DNA of 64,000 nt from Gammaproteobacteria bacterium (GTDB lineage Bacteria; Pseudomonadota; Gammaproteobacteria; Steroidobacterales; Foliamicaceae): the NCBI GenBank assembly GCA_011523505.1, contig WTGP01000018.1, positions 486,955 to 550,954 on the forward strand. Reading direction: 5' to 3'. The notes under the pieces were generated by a model that saw only the letters and a list, made by a program, of their open reading frames with translations, ran no database searches and was not told where the DNA came from. The translations under genes were made by a program, and so were the position numbers. Shown here one piece after another: positions 23,382 to 32,259 of the stretch (position 1 is its first letter; every line of letters begins with the position of its first letter).

Positions 23382-26010
23382 GCAGACCCTTGCGCCCGCT
23401 TCGGCGCCGCCGTCGGCGGATTCGCGGGAACGGCGGCTTGAGGCCTGCCGCGACCGAATCCGCGAGCACGAGGAGCATGTTCGCGACGAGTTCCTGCGCA
23501 GCCGGGAGAGCACGCCCGAACTGCTGAAGCGCCGCGCCGGGCAACTCGACGAACTGCTTTGCGAGGTGTGGCGCATGCACGCCGGCCCGGCGCTGAGCGG
23601 GGCCGGCCTGCTGGCGGTGGGGGGCTACGGCCGCGAGGAAATGTATCCCGCGTCGGACGTGGACGTGCTGGTCCTGATGCCGCAGGGTTACTCGCGCAGC
23701 GCCAGGAACGAAGTCGGCGCGTTCCTGGCGTTCCTCTGGGACGTGGGGCTCAAGCCCGGTCACGGCACCCGCACCGTGGCCGAATCGCGCGACCAGGCAC
23801 GCGCCGACGTCACGATCATGACTTCGCTGCTGGAAGCGCGCCTGCTGACGGGCTCGGACAGGCTCTTCGGGCAGCTCGGCAAGGCGATCAACGCGCGCGG
23901 CGTCTGGTCTTCGACGCAGTTCTACCGGGCCAAGGTCAGGGAGCAGGAGCAGCGCAACGCCGAATACGGCGATACGGCTTCCAATCTCGAACCGGACGTC
24001 AAGAACGGACCGGGCGGACTGCGCGACCTGCACACGGTGCAATGGATTCTCAAGCGCCGGTTCGGATCGACGGCGCTGGAAACCCTGGTCGAACGGGGGC
24101 TGATCTCCGCCGAGCAACTGGTCGGGCTGCGACGGGCGCGCGATTTCCTCTCGCAGGTGCGCTTCGCCCTGCACCTGAACAGCGGGCGCATGGAAGACCA
24201 GCTGCTGTTCGAGCACCAGAAACAGCTTGCCGGCAACTTCGGCTATCACGACCAGACCGGCAATCGCGCGGTAGAGCAGTTCATGCAGCGCTACTACCGG
24301 ACCACCCGCAGAGTTTCACTGTTCAATGAAGTCGTTCTCCAGCGGCTTGGCGACGTCATCGGCCGCACCCGGACCGCGGAGCGGCGCATCAACGCCCGGT
24401 TCCTGACGCGCAACGGCTACCTGGACTCGAAGCGGCCCAAGCTGCTGGAGGTTTCGCCGCGGGCAGTGCTGGAACCGTTCCTGCTGCGGCAGAAGCACGC
24501 CGAAATCCGCGGCTTCAGCGCCCCCCTGGTCGAGCGGCTGATGGAAGCCGCGCCCAGGATCGACTGCGAGTTCCGGAACGACCCGAAGAATCGCCGCACT
24601 TTCATGCAGATCCTGTCCGCCCCCGCCGACGCGCCCAGCCAGCTTGAGGCGATGAACCGCTACGGGGTACTGGGCGCCTACATTCCCCAGTTCGGGCTGA
24701 TCACGGGGCGGATGCAGTACGACCTCTTTCACAGCTACACGGTCGATGTGCACATCCTGCGCGTGGTCCGCAATATCCGCCGTTTCGGCCTGGCCGAAGG
24801 GCGGAAGACGGATTCGCGGCTCCGGGAGATCATGGAACGAGTCGAAAACCCCGCCGTGCTCTATATCGCGGGGCTGTTTCACGATATCGCCAAGGGCCGC
24901 GGCGGCGACCACTCGGAACTGGGCTCCGGCGACGCGGAACATTTCTGCTCGGACCACGGGCTGAGTCCGCGCGAGTCGGCCCTGGCGGCGTGGCTGGTGC
25001 GGCACCACCTGGACCTGTCGATGACGGCCCAGAAAAAGGACGTCTACGACCCGGCGGTCATTCGCGATTTCGCCCGCCTGGTGGGCGACCAGGTCCACCT
25101 GGATCATCTCTATCTGCTGACGGTGGCCGACGTGCGGGGAACCAATCCGGGCCTGTGGACGGCCTGGAAGGCCCGCGCCTTCGAAGACCTCTACCGTCAG
25201 ACCGAGCGGGCGCTGCGAATGAACATAGAGCACCCGCGCGGGACCGGGGAACTGCTGAAGGAGCGCGAACATGCCGCGTTGGCCGAGCTGCGCGGCCGCG
25301 GACTCGAGGAAAGCCGGATTCGCGCCATCTGGAACGGTTTTGCCGAAGACTATTTCTGGCTTTTCCGCGACGACGAGATCGTCTGGCACACGACGGCGCT
25401 GCACGAAGGCCCTTCCGGGGGCTTCCTGGTCGCCTCGCGCGCCCATGCGGCCGACGGAAGTACCGCGATACTGGTCCACGGTCCGTCCGCGGTGCGCCGA
25501 TTCTTCATTACCTGCTCGGTGCTGGACGCGAAGGGACTGAACATCCTGGATGCGCGCATCCTGCCCTCCGGGGGCCGGCGCAGTCTTGCGCAATACCTGG
25601 TCGTGCAGCGCGATGGCGCTCCGCTGCACGACGCCGACCGGCTCGAAGTCATCTGCGCTTCCCTGCGTGAAGCGCTGGCCAGGGGCGACCTGCCGTCACG
25701 GCCTGCAAGCCGCAAGCTGCCGAGGCGCCTGAGGGCCTTCGACGTAGGCGTAGAGGTGAGTTTCCGCGCCGATCCCCGCGGGCGCCACACCGTAATGGAG
25801 CTGGTCACCACGGACCGGCCGGGCCTCCTCGGGCTGGTGGGGGGCATCCTGACCCGGCAGGAAATCGCCGTTCGCACCGCCAGGATCGCGACCATCGGCG
25901 AGCGCGCCGAGGACGTGTTCCACCTCGTCGATGCAGGGCGCAAGCCATTGTCGGCCAGCCGCCGGGAGAAACTGCTGGCCGCCCTGAGAAAAGAGCTTGA
26001 GGACGGCTAG
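23371..26010 (+). CDS. glnD: [Protein-PII] uridylyltransferase / uridylyl-removing enzyme
   Basis: Primary nitrogen sensor that uridylylates PII proteins when glutamine is low and deuridylylates them when it is high. The 879-residue protein has the nucleotidyltransferase motif GGYGREEMYPASDVDVLVL (residues about 84-102), NGPGGLRDLHTVQW, an HD hydrolase domain with GLFHDIAKGRGGDHSELG (about 500-517), and two C-terminal ACT domains for glutamine sensing, the last starting HTVMELVTTDRPGLLG. The start is TTG at 23371 inside the end of map, with a purine-rich GGGGGAAGG upstream. No glnB or glnK is in the window. Confidence 0.95.
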   Translation: MNPEQTLAPASAPPSADSRERRLEACRDRIREHEEHVRDEFLRSRESTPELLKRRAGQLDELLCEVWRMHAGPALSGAGLLAVGGYGREEMYPASDVDVLVLMPQGYSRSARNEVGAFLAFLWDVGLKPGHGTRTVAESRDQARADVTIMTSLLEARLLTGSDRLFGQLGKAINARGVWSSTQFYRAKVREQEQRNAEYGDTASNLEPDVKNGPGGLRDLHTVQWILKRRFGSTALETLVERGLISAEQLVGLRRARDFLSQVRFALHLNSGRMEDQLLFEHQKQLAGNFGYHDQTGNRAVEQFMQRYYRTTRRVSLFNEVVLQRLGDVIGRTRTAERRINARFLTRNGYLDSKRPKLLEVSPRAVLEPFLLRQKHAEIRGFSAPLVERLMEAAPRIDCEFRNDPKNRRTFMQILSAPADAPSQLEAMNRYGVLGAYIPQFGLITGRMQYDLFHSYTVDVHILRVVRNIRRFGLAEGRKTDSRLREIMERVENPAVLYIAGLFHDIAKGRGGDHSELGSGDAEHFCSDHGLSPRESALAAWLVRHHLDLSMTAQKKDVYDPAVIRDFARLVGDQVHLDHLYLLTVADVRGTNPGLWTAWKARAFEDLYRQTERALRMNIEHPRGTGELLKEREHAALAELRGRGLEESRIRAIWNGFAEDYFWLFRDDEIVWHTTALHEGPSGGFLVASRAHAADGSTAILVHGPSAVRRFFITCSVLDAKGLNILDARILPSGGRRSLAQYLVVQRDGAPLHDADRLEVICASLREALARGDLPSRPASRKLPRRLRAFDVGVEVSFRADPRGRHTVMELVTTDRPGLLGLVGGILTRQEIAVRTARIATIGERAEDVFHLVDAGRKPLSASRREKLLAALRKELEDG

Positions 26011-26025
26011 CGCCGCGTCAAACGG

Positions 26026-27315
26026 CTAACGGCCGCCACCGGCCTCCAGCATGCCCTCGCGCAGCGCCAGCCGCACGAAGGGCACGGTCAGTTGCTTGCT
26101 GCGGCTGGCGGCCAGCGCCGCGAGCTGGTCCACCAGAATGAACACGTCGCTGGGATTGCGGCGCACGCGCCGCATCAGGAACCGCGCGGTCGCCTCCGGC
26201 AGCTTGATGCCGCGGCTGCGGACCCTGAGCTGCACGGCCTCCAGCCGTTCCTCGTCCGTCAGCGGCTGCAGCTTCCAGATCTGACCCGAAGCGAGTCGGG
26301 TGCGCATGTCGTCACGCTCAAAACCCGCCCCGGCCGGCGTGCTGTCCGCCGCCAGCACCAGCCGGGAGCCGCGCCGTTCGAGCTCCCGGCAAAGACCGCC
26401 CATCGCCTCCTCGACCTGGGGTGCGCCGGCGATCTTCTCGGCGTCGTCGATGCACAGCAGTTCGATTCTGCGCAGGGCATCCAGCGCATCCGGCTTGAAA
26501 CCGGCATGCGCGGGCAGGTAGGCAGAGGTCAATCCCGCATCCGTTGCCGCCCTGACGGTAGCGAGCAGCAGGTGGGTCTTGCCGGTGGCGGGAGCGCCCC
26601 ATAACCAGAAGGGTGCGGCGCTTTCCCGATCGATCAGGTTTCGCAAGGCCGACACGACGTCCGCGTTGGCGCCGTTGTAGAAATTCTCGAAGACGCAGGG
26701 GTCCTCGCGGCTCACGTCGAGTTGCAACTGATGCCTGTCGCCGTCGACGGACCCCATGCCCTGCCGCTTGCGCTGCGCCGCGAGTCGCGAACCGCTCAGT
26801 ACGTAATCCACGCCGCTCAACACGGCCAGCAACAGCGCCAGCGCCCCGCCGATCTGAATCCAGTCCGCCGGAATAAACCCGCCGAACGCCTGGGTGGCGA
26901 TCACGGCCACCCCCAGAATGATCTGCACGAAAGTGTTCAGCCGGCTTACCCGGGAGGGCCGCGGGCGCAGCTCGCCCCTCATTACGCGGAAGGTTTGCCA
27001 GCCGACCGTGATCACAAGGTCGCGCACGATAACCACGACCGCCAGCCAGACCGGAACATGCGAGAGCACGGCCAGGGTGACGTAAACGCTGGCAATCAGA
27101 ATCTTGTCCGCCATCGGATCCAGGATCGAACCGATATAACTGTCCAGCCCCCAGCGCTTGGCCAGGAAACCATCCAGCCAGTCGGAAACGGCGGCGACGG
27201 CCAGCAGCAGCAGCGCCTGACCGTAGGCGCCGCGGGCAAGGGCCGTCACGATGACCGGCGCGAGCAAGAGCCGGAACACGCAGATCAGGTTCGGAACGTG
27301 GCGCTTGAGGCTCAT
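26026..27315 (-). CDS. hda: Fused CDP-alcohol phosphatidyltransferase - DnaA regulator Hda
   Basis: One unbroken 429-codon frame joins two full-length proteins. Residues 1-186 are a polytopic CDP-alcohol phosphatidyltransferase with the motif SDWLDGFLAKR...GSILDPMADK. All four Asp are present (45, 48, 66, 70), but Lys53 stands where the motif has Arg. Residues 187-429 are Hda, the AAA+ protein that with the sliding clamp makes DnaA hydrolyse its ATP: a clamp-binding-like QLQLDV (196-201), Walker A GAPATGKTHL (240-249), Walker B LLCIDDAEKI and the sensor LVLAADS. ATG at 27315 forms an ATGA overlap with the DUF2066 gene. An internal ATG at 26757 (Met187) could also yield free Hda, but its ribosome-binding site is poor. 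Substrate of the first half is not certain (PgsA-like). Confidence 0.85.
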   Translation of the reverse strand: MSLKRHVPNLICVFRLLLAPVIVTALARGAYGQALLLLAVAAVSDWLDGFLAKRWGLDSYIGSILDPMADKILIASVYVTLAVLSHVPVWLAVVVIVRDLVITVGWQTFRVMRGELRPRPSRVSRLNTFVQIILGVAVIATQAFGGFIPADWIQIGGALALLLAVLSGVDYVLSGSRLAAQRKRQGMGSVDGDRHQLQLDVSREDPCVFENFYNGANADVVSALRNLIDRESAAPFWLWGAPATGKTHLLLATVRAATDAGLTSAYLPAHAGFKPDALDALRRIELLCIDDAEKIAGAPQVEEAMGGLCRELERRGSRLVLAADSTPAGAGFERDDMRTRLASGQIWKLQPLTDEERLEAVQLRVRSRGIKLPEATARFLMRRVRRNPSDVFILVDQLAALAASRSKQLTVPFVRLALREGMLEAGGGR

Positions 27316-28310
27316 GTGCCCGTCCTGGTCAGTTCAAATGTAATCCCCAGGGAAGCCAGCGCCTCGCGCAGCGGGGATTCGGCTGTCCGGGTGGTAATTC
27401 GCAGCCTCAGCTCGTCTCCCGCGGCCCCCTGCACCTGCCACTCCCGCACCTCCTGCAGGGAGTTCAGGCCCTCCTTGAGGCTTGCGTACGCCTCAAGGTT
27501 CGGCACAGGGGCCACCTGCAGGACGTACGAGCGCACGGGTCCCTGGCTGGCCATGAAACGCTCGGCCAGCATGTCCGTCACGCGGTGGACCGCTTCGGCA
27601 GCGTCGCTTGTCCATACCGTTCGCCAGAATCCGTCCTCGCGCAATCTCCACTCGATATCTTCGAGCGCTCCGGGAACCGCCACCCTTCCCAGGACCATCA
27701 ATCGATCGTCGTCGTCCGGCAGGCAGGCGAAATCGCCGATCCAAAGCTTCTCGGCGCATTGCCCGGCCGCCTGCCGCTCCGGTACGGGCGCGAAGTCGAT
27801 TTCGATGCCGCGCAGCGCCGAAACTTCCTCGAAGGTCTGACTCAGCGCGCCGCTGAACACGTTGCGGACGTTCATGGCCTGCGGCGGCGTGTCGGCGAAA
27901 CCTACCGGCCGGAACAGCCACCTTTCTCCGTCGTTCACCACCAGCCACAGGTAAAGGCCGGTCCTGCCGCCTTCCCAGATGCCCTCGCCGGCCTCCTCGA
28001 GGACCCGACGAACCAGCGGCTCGTCGAACTGCGCCTCCAGACGCCCCCCGTTGATGACGCGGAACTGCCGCACGATGCTCGTGGCGGGCGGGAAGCGGTC
28101 GGCGAGTTCGGCCGCGCCCCTGCGCCCGGTAATCCTGACCAGCAATCGCGCGAGCGCGTCCTGCAGGGCCGCGTCCCTACCCTCCTGACTCGAGTCGGGC
28201 AGTGGCGCGGTTGAACTGAAGGACGTTTGGGCTAAAGTTGCGGCGGACGCCGGCAACAGCGTCAGGGCCAAGGCCAACGGCACGATACGCGAGAGCATGG
28301 AAACGGGCAT
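27312..28310 (-). CDS. DUF2066 family exported protein
   Basis: Function unknown. The 332-residue protein has an N-terminal signal peptide (MLSRIVPLALALTLLPASAA, cleavage near LAQ) and then the DUF2066 core (ALQDALARLLVRITGRRGAA). Members of this family commonly sit beside purM and hda, as here. Start uncertain: ATG at 28310 gives the longest form, ATG at 28298 one four residues shorter. The ATG at 28310 overlaps a perfect TATAAT, so if that is the -10 box the shorter start must be used. It is coupled to the phosphatidyltransferase-Hda gene by ATGA. Confidence 0.8.
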   Translation of the reverse strand: MPVSMLSRIVPLALALTLLPASAATLAQTSFSSTAPLPDSSQEGRDAALQDALARLLVRITGRRGAAELADRFPPATSIVRQFRVINGGRLEAQFDEPLVRRVLEEAGEGIWEGGRTGLYLWLVVNDGERWLFRPVGFADTPPQAMNVRNVFSGALSQTFEEVSALRGIEIDFAPVPERQAAGQCAEKLWIGDFACLPDDDDRLMVLGRVAVPGALEDIEWRLREDGFWRTVWTSDAAEAVHRVTDMLAERFMASQGPVRSYVLQVAPVPNLEAYASLKEGLNSLQEVREWQVQGAAGDELRLRITTRTAESPLREALASLGITFELTRTGT

Positions 28311-28314
28311 TATA
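28309..28314 (-). promoter_or_regulatory. Candidate -10 box for the DUF2066-hda unit
   Basis: A perfect TATAAT on the minus strand in the 36-bp gap between the divergent DUF2066 and purM genes. The best -35 at 17 bp is a weak TCATTG. If used, transcription would start at about 28302, leaving almost no leader before ATG 28298. Confidence 0.4.
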
Positions 28315-28346
28315 GGATGTGCGGCTTCCCCAATGAGAGGGATTGA

Positions 28347-29360
28347 GTGAGCAAACCGATCACCTACAGCGGCGCCGGCGTGGACCTTGAGCGCGGCGCG
28401 GAAATCGTCCGCCGTATCGCACCGCTGGCACTGAAAACGCACCGCCCCGGCGTGCTGGGCGGAATCGGCGGTTTCGGCGGTCTGTTCGAGGTGCCCAGCG
28501 GGAAATATCGCGAGCCCGTACTGGTAGCGGGCACCGACGGTGTCGGCACCAAGCTCAGGTTGTGCGGCGAAGCGGGCCGCATGGAAGCGCCGGGGGTGGA
28601 CCTGGTGGCCATGTGCGTAAACGACCTGCTGGCCATGGGGGCCGAGCCCCTGTTTTTCCTCGACTACTGCGCGGCCAACCGCCTGGATCCCGAGCGCCTG
28701 GAACCGTTGCTGAAGGGCATCGTTCGCGGCTGCAGGGAAGCGGGCGCCGCGCTGCTGGGCGGCGAGACCGCGGAGCTGCCCAACACCTACGTCGATGACG
28801 GACTGGAACTCGTTGGATTCTGCGTGGGCGTGGCCGAGAAGGACCGGCTGCTGGACGGCAGCGGAATCGTGGAGGGCGACGTTCTGCTGGGCCTGTCCTC
28901 GTCCGGACCGCATTCCAACGGTTACTCGCTGGTGCGCCGAATCGTGGAAGGAGCGGGCGGTGTGCGGGCCCTGGGCGGCAGCCTGATCGGCGCGCTGTGC
29001 GAACCCACCCGGATCTACATCCGGTCCGTGTTGCCGCTGGCGCAATCGGGGCGGTTGAAAGCGATTGCCCATATCACCGGCGGAGGCCTGCCGGAAAACG
29101 TCGAGCGCATCGTTCCGGACGGCCTTGCCGCCAGGATCGACACCGGCGCCTGGGCCTGGCCGGCGGTCTTCGACTGGCTGAGCCGCGAAGGGCCGGTTGA
29201 ACGCGAGGAGATGCTGCGCACCTTCAACTGCGGTATCGGCCTGGTCCTGGCCGTGGCGCCGGAACAGGCGGCGGCGGTGCGCGAAGACCTGGTTGCGGCG
29301 GGCGAGGAGGTCCACGAAATCGGCCGGGTGGAAACCGGCGCCGGCGTGAAGCTTGACTAG
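28347..29360 (+). CDS. purM: Phosphoribosylformylglycinamidine cyclo-ligase (AIR synthetase)
   Basis: Fifth step of purine synthesis, ATP-dependent ring closure of FGAM to AIR. The 337-residue protein has ITYSGAGVDLERG at the N-terminus, TDGVGTKLRL, MCVNDLLAMGAEPLFFLDY, GGETAELPNTY and HITGGGLPENVERI, all diagnostic. The start is GTG at 28347 with GAGAGG about 6 bp upstream. purN follows directly; the purM-purN pair and the divergent DUF2066 gene are a conserved neighbourhood. Confidence 0.97.
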   Translation: MSKPITYSGAGVDLERGAEIVRRIAPLALKTHRPGVLGGIGGFGGLFEVPSGKYREPVLVAGTDGVGTKLRLCGEAGRMEAPGVDLVAMCVNDLLAMGAEPLFFLDYCAANRLDPERLEPLLKGIVRGCREAGAALLGGETAELPNTYVDDGLELVGFCVGVAEKDRLLDGSGIVEGDVLLGLSSSGPHSNGYSLVRRIVEGAGGVRALGGSLIGALCEPTRIYIRSVLPLAQSGRLKAIAHITGGGLPENVERIVPDGLAARIDTGAWAWPAVFDWLSREGPVEREEMLRTFNCGIGLVLAVAPEQAAAVREDLVAAGEEVHEIGRVETGAGVKLD

Positions 29361-29364
29361 GGCC

Positions 29365-30018
29365 GTGAGCTTGAGAACCGTCGTTCTGCTCTCCGGCACG
29401 GGCACGAACTTTCAGGCCATCCTTGACCGCGCGGCTTCGGGATCGCCGGGCATCGAGCCGGTCGGCGCGCTCAGCGACCGGATGGATGCGCAGGGTCTCG
29501 AGCGCGCCCGCCGCGCGGGAATACCGGCCATTGCCATGCCCCGCGGCGATTTCCCGGACGCGCGCTCATGGTGGGACGAAATCGCGGCACGCTTGCGCGC
29601 GCTCTCGCCCGACGTGCTGGTGCTGGCCGGTTTCATGCGCATCCTCCCGCCGGAGCTGTGCAGGGAATACAAGGGGCGAGTGCTGAACATTCATCCGTCG
29701 CTGCTGCCCAGATTCCCCGGCCTCAATACCTACCGAAGGGTGCTGGCCGCGGGAGACCGCTGGCACGGAACCACCGTGCATTTCGTGACGGAAGATCTCG
29801 ATGCCGGCCCCCGCGTCGCCCAGGCGCGCATCCGGGTCGGCCGGGGCGACGATGAAGACACGCTGCGCGCCAGGGTTCAAGCCTGCGAACATGTCCTGTA
29901 TCCTCGCGTCCTGGAATGGATGTCGCAGGGCCGCCTGACGATGGGCGCACGGCACGCGATACTGGACGGAAGCGATTTGAGCGAACCCGTGGTGTTTGAA
30001 GAAGGACAACTCCTGTGA
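29365..30018 (+). CDS. purN: Phosphoribosylglycinamide formyltransferase
   Basis: Third step of purine synthesis, transferring formyl from 10-formyl-THF to GAR. The 217-residue protein has VVLLSGTGTNFQAIL at the N-terminus, VLAGFMRILPPELC, the catalytic NIHPSLLPRFPGLNTY (Asn and His) and TEDLDAGPRVAQA (catalytic Asp). GTG at 29365 is preferred; a TTG at 29353, overlapping the purM stop, would add four residues. The C-terminus is slightly longer than in E. coli. Its stop overlaps the next gene as GTGA. Confidence 0.94.
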   Translation: MSLRTVVLLSGTGTNFQAILDRAASGSPGIEPVGALSDRMDAQGLERARRAGIPAIAMPRGDFPDARSWWDEIAARLRALSPDVLVLAGFMRILPPELCREYKGRVLNIHPSLLPRFPGLNTYRRVLAAGDRWHGTTVHFVTEDLDAGPRVAQARIRVGRGDDEDTLRARVQACEHVLYPRVLEWMSQGRLTMGARHAILDGSDLSEPVVFEEGQLL

Positions 30019-30785
30019 TTCCCGCGCGGGCGGCCATTGCAGCCTTTTTGGTGGCGCTTTCCGGGCCGGCGATGGCTTCCGAAGTCGCCGAGGCGCAGCG
30101 GGGCATCGACAGCATCGGCGTGCTGTACGACGTCGATGCGCCGTTCGGCCAGCGCGCGCTGAGCCTCAGCCTGGTCCGCCGCGACGGCGACGGCTTCGTT
30201 TACGAAACCTACTCCCGCGGTCTGGGCCTGGCCCGCCTGGTCATCGCTTCCGACGCCCTGGAGAGCACCCGTTTCGTGCTCGATGAAGACGGCATGGTGC
30301 AGCCGCTGGGTTACCTGTGCCGATCCTGCGACGGCAACAGGGACGGACTGGTGGAGATCGCCTATGACCGGGATGCGAGCCTGGCCGTCTTCAGCGATAA
30401 GGAGGAACTGCTGGAGCTTGCGCTGGATACGCGCGTGATGGACCGCAAGTCGTGGGAAATCCAGACCATGCTGGACATCGCATCGGGCCGTCCAATGAAC
30501 GTGGAGCCCACGCTCGAAGGCGGAAAGCTCAAGTTGTACAAAGGCGAGAAACTCGGCGAGGAAATGCTCAGCACGCGCGCCGGGGAGCTTCAGACCGTCA
30601 AGTACCGCCGCCAGCGCGAAGGATCCGAGAACTTCCAGTACCTCTGGTACGCGCGCGAACTGGGATGGCTGCCCGCCCGCTGGGAGATCTGGCGCAAGGA
30701 CAGGCGCACGGTGATCATCGAGGCGTACGAATTCGCCTGGGGCGAGGATGCGGCGCTTGCGATGCGGGCCGACTGGCTGAAATAG
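30015..30785 (+). CDS. DUF3108 family exported protein
   Basis: Function unknown. The 256-residue protein has a Sec signal peptide (AAIAAFLVALSGPAMA, cleavage before SEVAE), then a beta-rich domain of the DUF3108 type (YETYSRGLGLARLVI; EMLSTRAGELQTVKYRRQ; WYARELGWLPARWEI). Such proteins are common next to purMN in gammaproteobacteria and are expected in the periplasm. Start GTG at 30015 is coupled to purN (GTGA). Confidence 0.8.
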   Translation: MIPARAAIAAFLVALSGPAMASEVAEAQRGIDSIGVLYDVDAPFGQRALSLSLVRRDGDGFVYETYSRGLGLARLVIASDALESTRFVLDEDGMVQPLGYLCRSCDGNRDGLVEIAYDRDASLAVFSDKEELLELALDTRVMDRKSWEIQTMLDIASGRPMNVEPTLEGGKLKLYKGEKLGEEMLSTRAGELQTVKYRRQREGSENFQYLWYARELGWLPARWEIWRKDRRTVIIEAYEFAWGEDAALAMRADWLK

Positions 30786-30791
30786 CATCTT

Positions 30792-31358
30792 GTGAGCATC
30801 GGCCCGGACAGCTGGATTCGGCGGATGGCCGTCGAGCACCGCATGATCGAGCCTTTCGCCGAACAGCAGGTCCGCCGGGTCGGAGACAAGTCGGTGATCT
30901 CGTACGGCGTCTCCAGCTACGGCTACGACGTGCGCTGCGCGAACGAGTTCAAGGTGTTCACCAATATCCACTCGGCGGTCGTCGACCCCAAGCAGTTCGA
31001 GAGCAAGAGCTTCGTGTCGCTGAACGGCGATCACTGCGTTATACCGCCCAATTCGTTTGCGCTGGCGCGCACGGTCGAATACTTCCGCATTCCCAGAAAC
31101 GTGCTCACGATCTGCCTGGGCAAGTCCACCTACGCTCGCTGCGGCATCATCGTGAACGTCACGCCGCTGGAGCCGGAATGGGAAGGTTTCGTGACGCTGG
31201 AATTCTCGAACACCACTCCGCTGCCGGCCAAGATTTACGCCAACGAGGGCGTCGCGCAGATGATTTTCTTCCAGGCGGGCGAGGAGTGCGAAACCTCGTA
31301 CCGGGACCGCGGCGGCAAGTACCAGGGACAGACCGGCGTGACCCTGCCCAAGGCCTGA
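30792..31358 (+). CDS. dcd: dCTP deaminase
   Basis: Deaminates dCTP to dUTP, feeding dTMP synthesis. The 188-residue trimeric enzyme has the family core [17 protein letters not shown], the active-site segment [20 protein letters not shown] (catalytic Glu near its end) and [11 protein letters not shown]. The length matches the Pseudomonas-type enzyme. The start is GTG at 30792, 6 bp after the DUF3108 gene. It probably belongs to the purM transcript. Confidence 0.95.
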   Translation: MSIGPDSWIRRMAVEHRMIEPFAEQQVRRVGDKSVISYGVSSYGYDVRCANEFKVFTNIHSAVVDPKQFESKSFVSLNGDHCVIPPNSFALARTVEYFRIPRNVLTICLGKSTYARCGIIVNVTPLEPEWEGFVTLEFSNTTPLPAKIYANEGVAQMIFFQAGEECETSYRDRGGKYQGQTGVTLPKA

Positions 31359-31374
31359 GCTGCATTTCAGCGGA

Positions 31375-32259
31375 ATGGCCAGGGTGGCGTTCATGGGGCT
31401 GGGGGTGATGGGCTACCCGATGGCCGGGCACCTGGCGCGCGCGGGGCACGCGGTCACGGTATTCAACCGCACGCGCTCCACGGCCGAGCGCTGGGTGAAG
31501 GAATACGGCGGCGCGGCGTCGGCCAGTCCCGCCGAGGCCTGCAGGGACGCGGAGTTCGCGTTCGCCTGCGTGGGGCGCGACGAGGACGTGCGCGCCGTGA
31601 CGCTGGCGGAGGACGGCGCGTTTGCAGGCATGCGCGGCGGGGCGGTTCTGGTCGATCACACCACCACTTCGGCCGAACTCGCGCGCGAACTGGACTCCGG
31701 TGCGCGCGAGCGCGGTCTTGCTTTCGTGGACGCGCCCGTATCCGGGGGTCAGGCCGGGGCCGAGAACGGCAAGCTGGCGATCATGGCGGGCGGACGCGAG
31801 AAGGACTACGAGCGCGTGCTTCCGCTTCTCGAGTGCTACGGCGCGCGAATCGACCTCATGGGGCCGGCCGGCGCGGGCCAGCTCACCAAGATGGTCAACC
31901 AGATCTGCATCGCCGGCCTGGTGCAGGCGCTCTCGGAAGGATTGAACTTCGCGCAGCGCTCCGGCCTCGACGGCGAGCAGGTCGCGCGCCTGATCGGCGC
32001 CGGAGCGGCCCAGTCGTGGCAGCTCGACAACCGCCACGCCACGATGCTGGCCGACGAGTTCGAATTCGGCTTCGCGGTGGACTGGATGCGCAAGGACCTC
32101 GGCTACGCCATGGACGAAGCGGAGCGCAACGGCGCCGAACTCCCCGTGGCCGAACTGGTGGACCGTTTCTACGCGGAGATTCAGGCCATGGGCGGCGGCC
32201 GCTGGGACACCTCCAGCCTGATCCGTCGCCTGAGAGACAAGGGGCAAGCCGGCCGATAA
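31375..32259 (+). CDS. NAD(P)-dependent beta-hydroxyacid dehydrogenase (3-hydroxyisobutyrate / tartronate semialdehyde reductase family)
   Basis: Oxidises or reduces a short beta-hydroxy acid; the exact substrate cannot be told. The 294-residue protein has the Rossmann motif GLGVMGYPMAGHLARAGH at the N-terminus, the substrate-binding segment DAPVSGGQAGAENGKLAIMA and the catalytic lysine in GAGQLTKMVNQI. The second half is the helical dimerisation domain. It starts 16 bp after dcd. Its last 18 bp overlap the 3' end of the oppositely transcribed rnpB. Confidence 0.88.
   Translation: MARVAFMGLGVMGYPMAGHLARAGHAVTVFNRTRSTAERWVKEYGGAASASPAEACRDAEFAFACVGRDEDVRAVTLAEDGAFAGMRGGAVLVDHTTTSAELARELDSGARERGLAFVDAPVSGGQAGAENGKLAIMAGGREKDYERVLPLLECYGARIDLMGPAGAGQLTKMVNQICIAGLVQALSEGLNFAQRSGLDGEQVARLIGAGAAQSWQLDNRHATMLADEFEFGFAVDWMRKDLGYAMDEAERNGAELPVAELVDRFYAEIQAMGGGRWDTSSLIRRLRDKGQAGR

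Noticed and set aside
26026..27315. Reading the phosphatidyltransferase-Hda frame as two separate genes
   Set aside because: No stop codon lies between the halves and the internal ATG at 26757 has only a poorly spaced AGGG before it. Kept as an alternative, but the fusion is the simpler reading.
28311..29405. Extension of the DUF2066 frame antisense through purM
   Set aside because: purM on the other strand is certain, and the signal peptide at 28298-28310 marks the true start.
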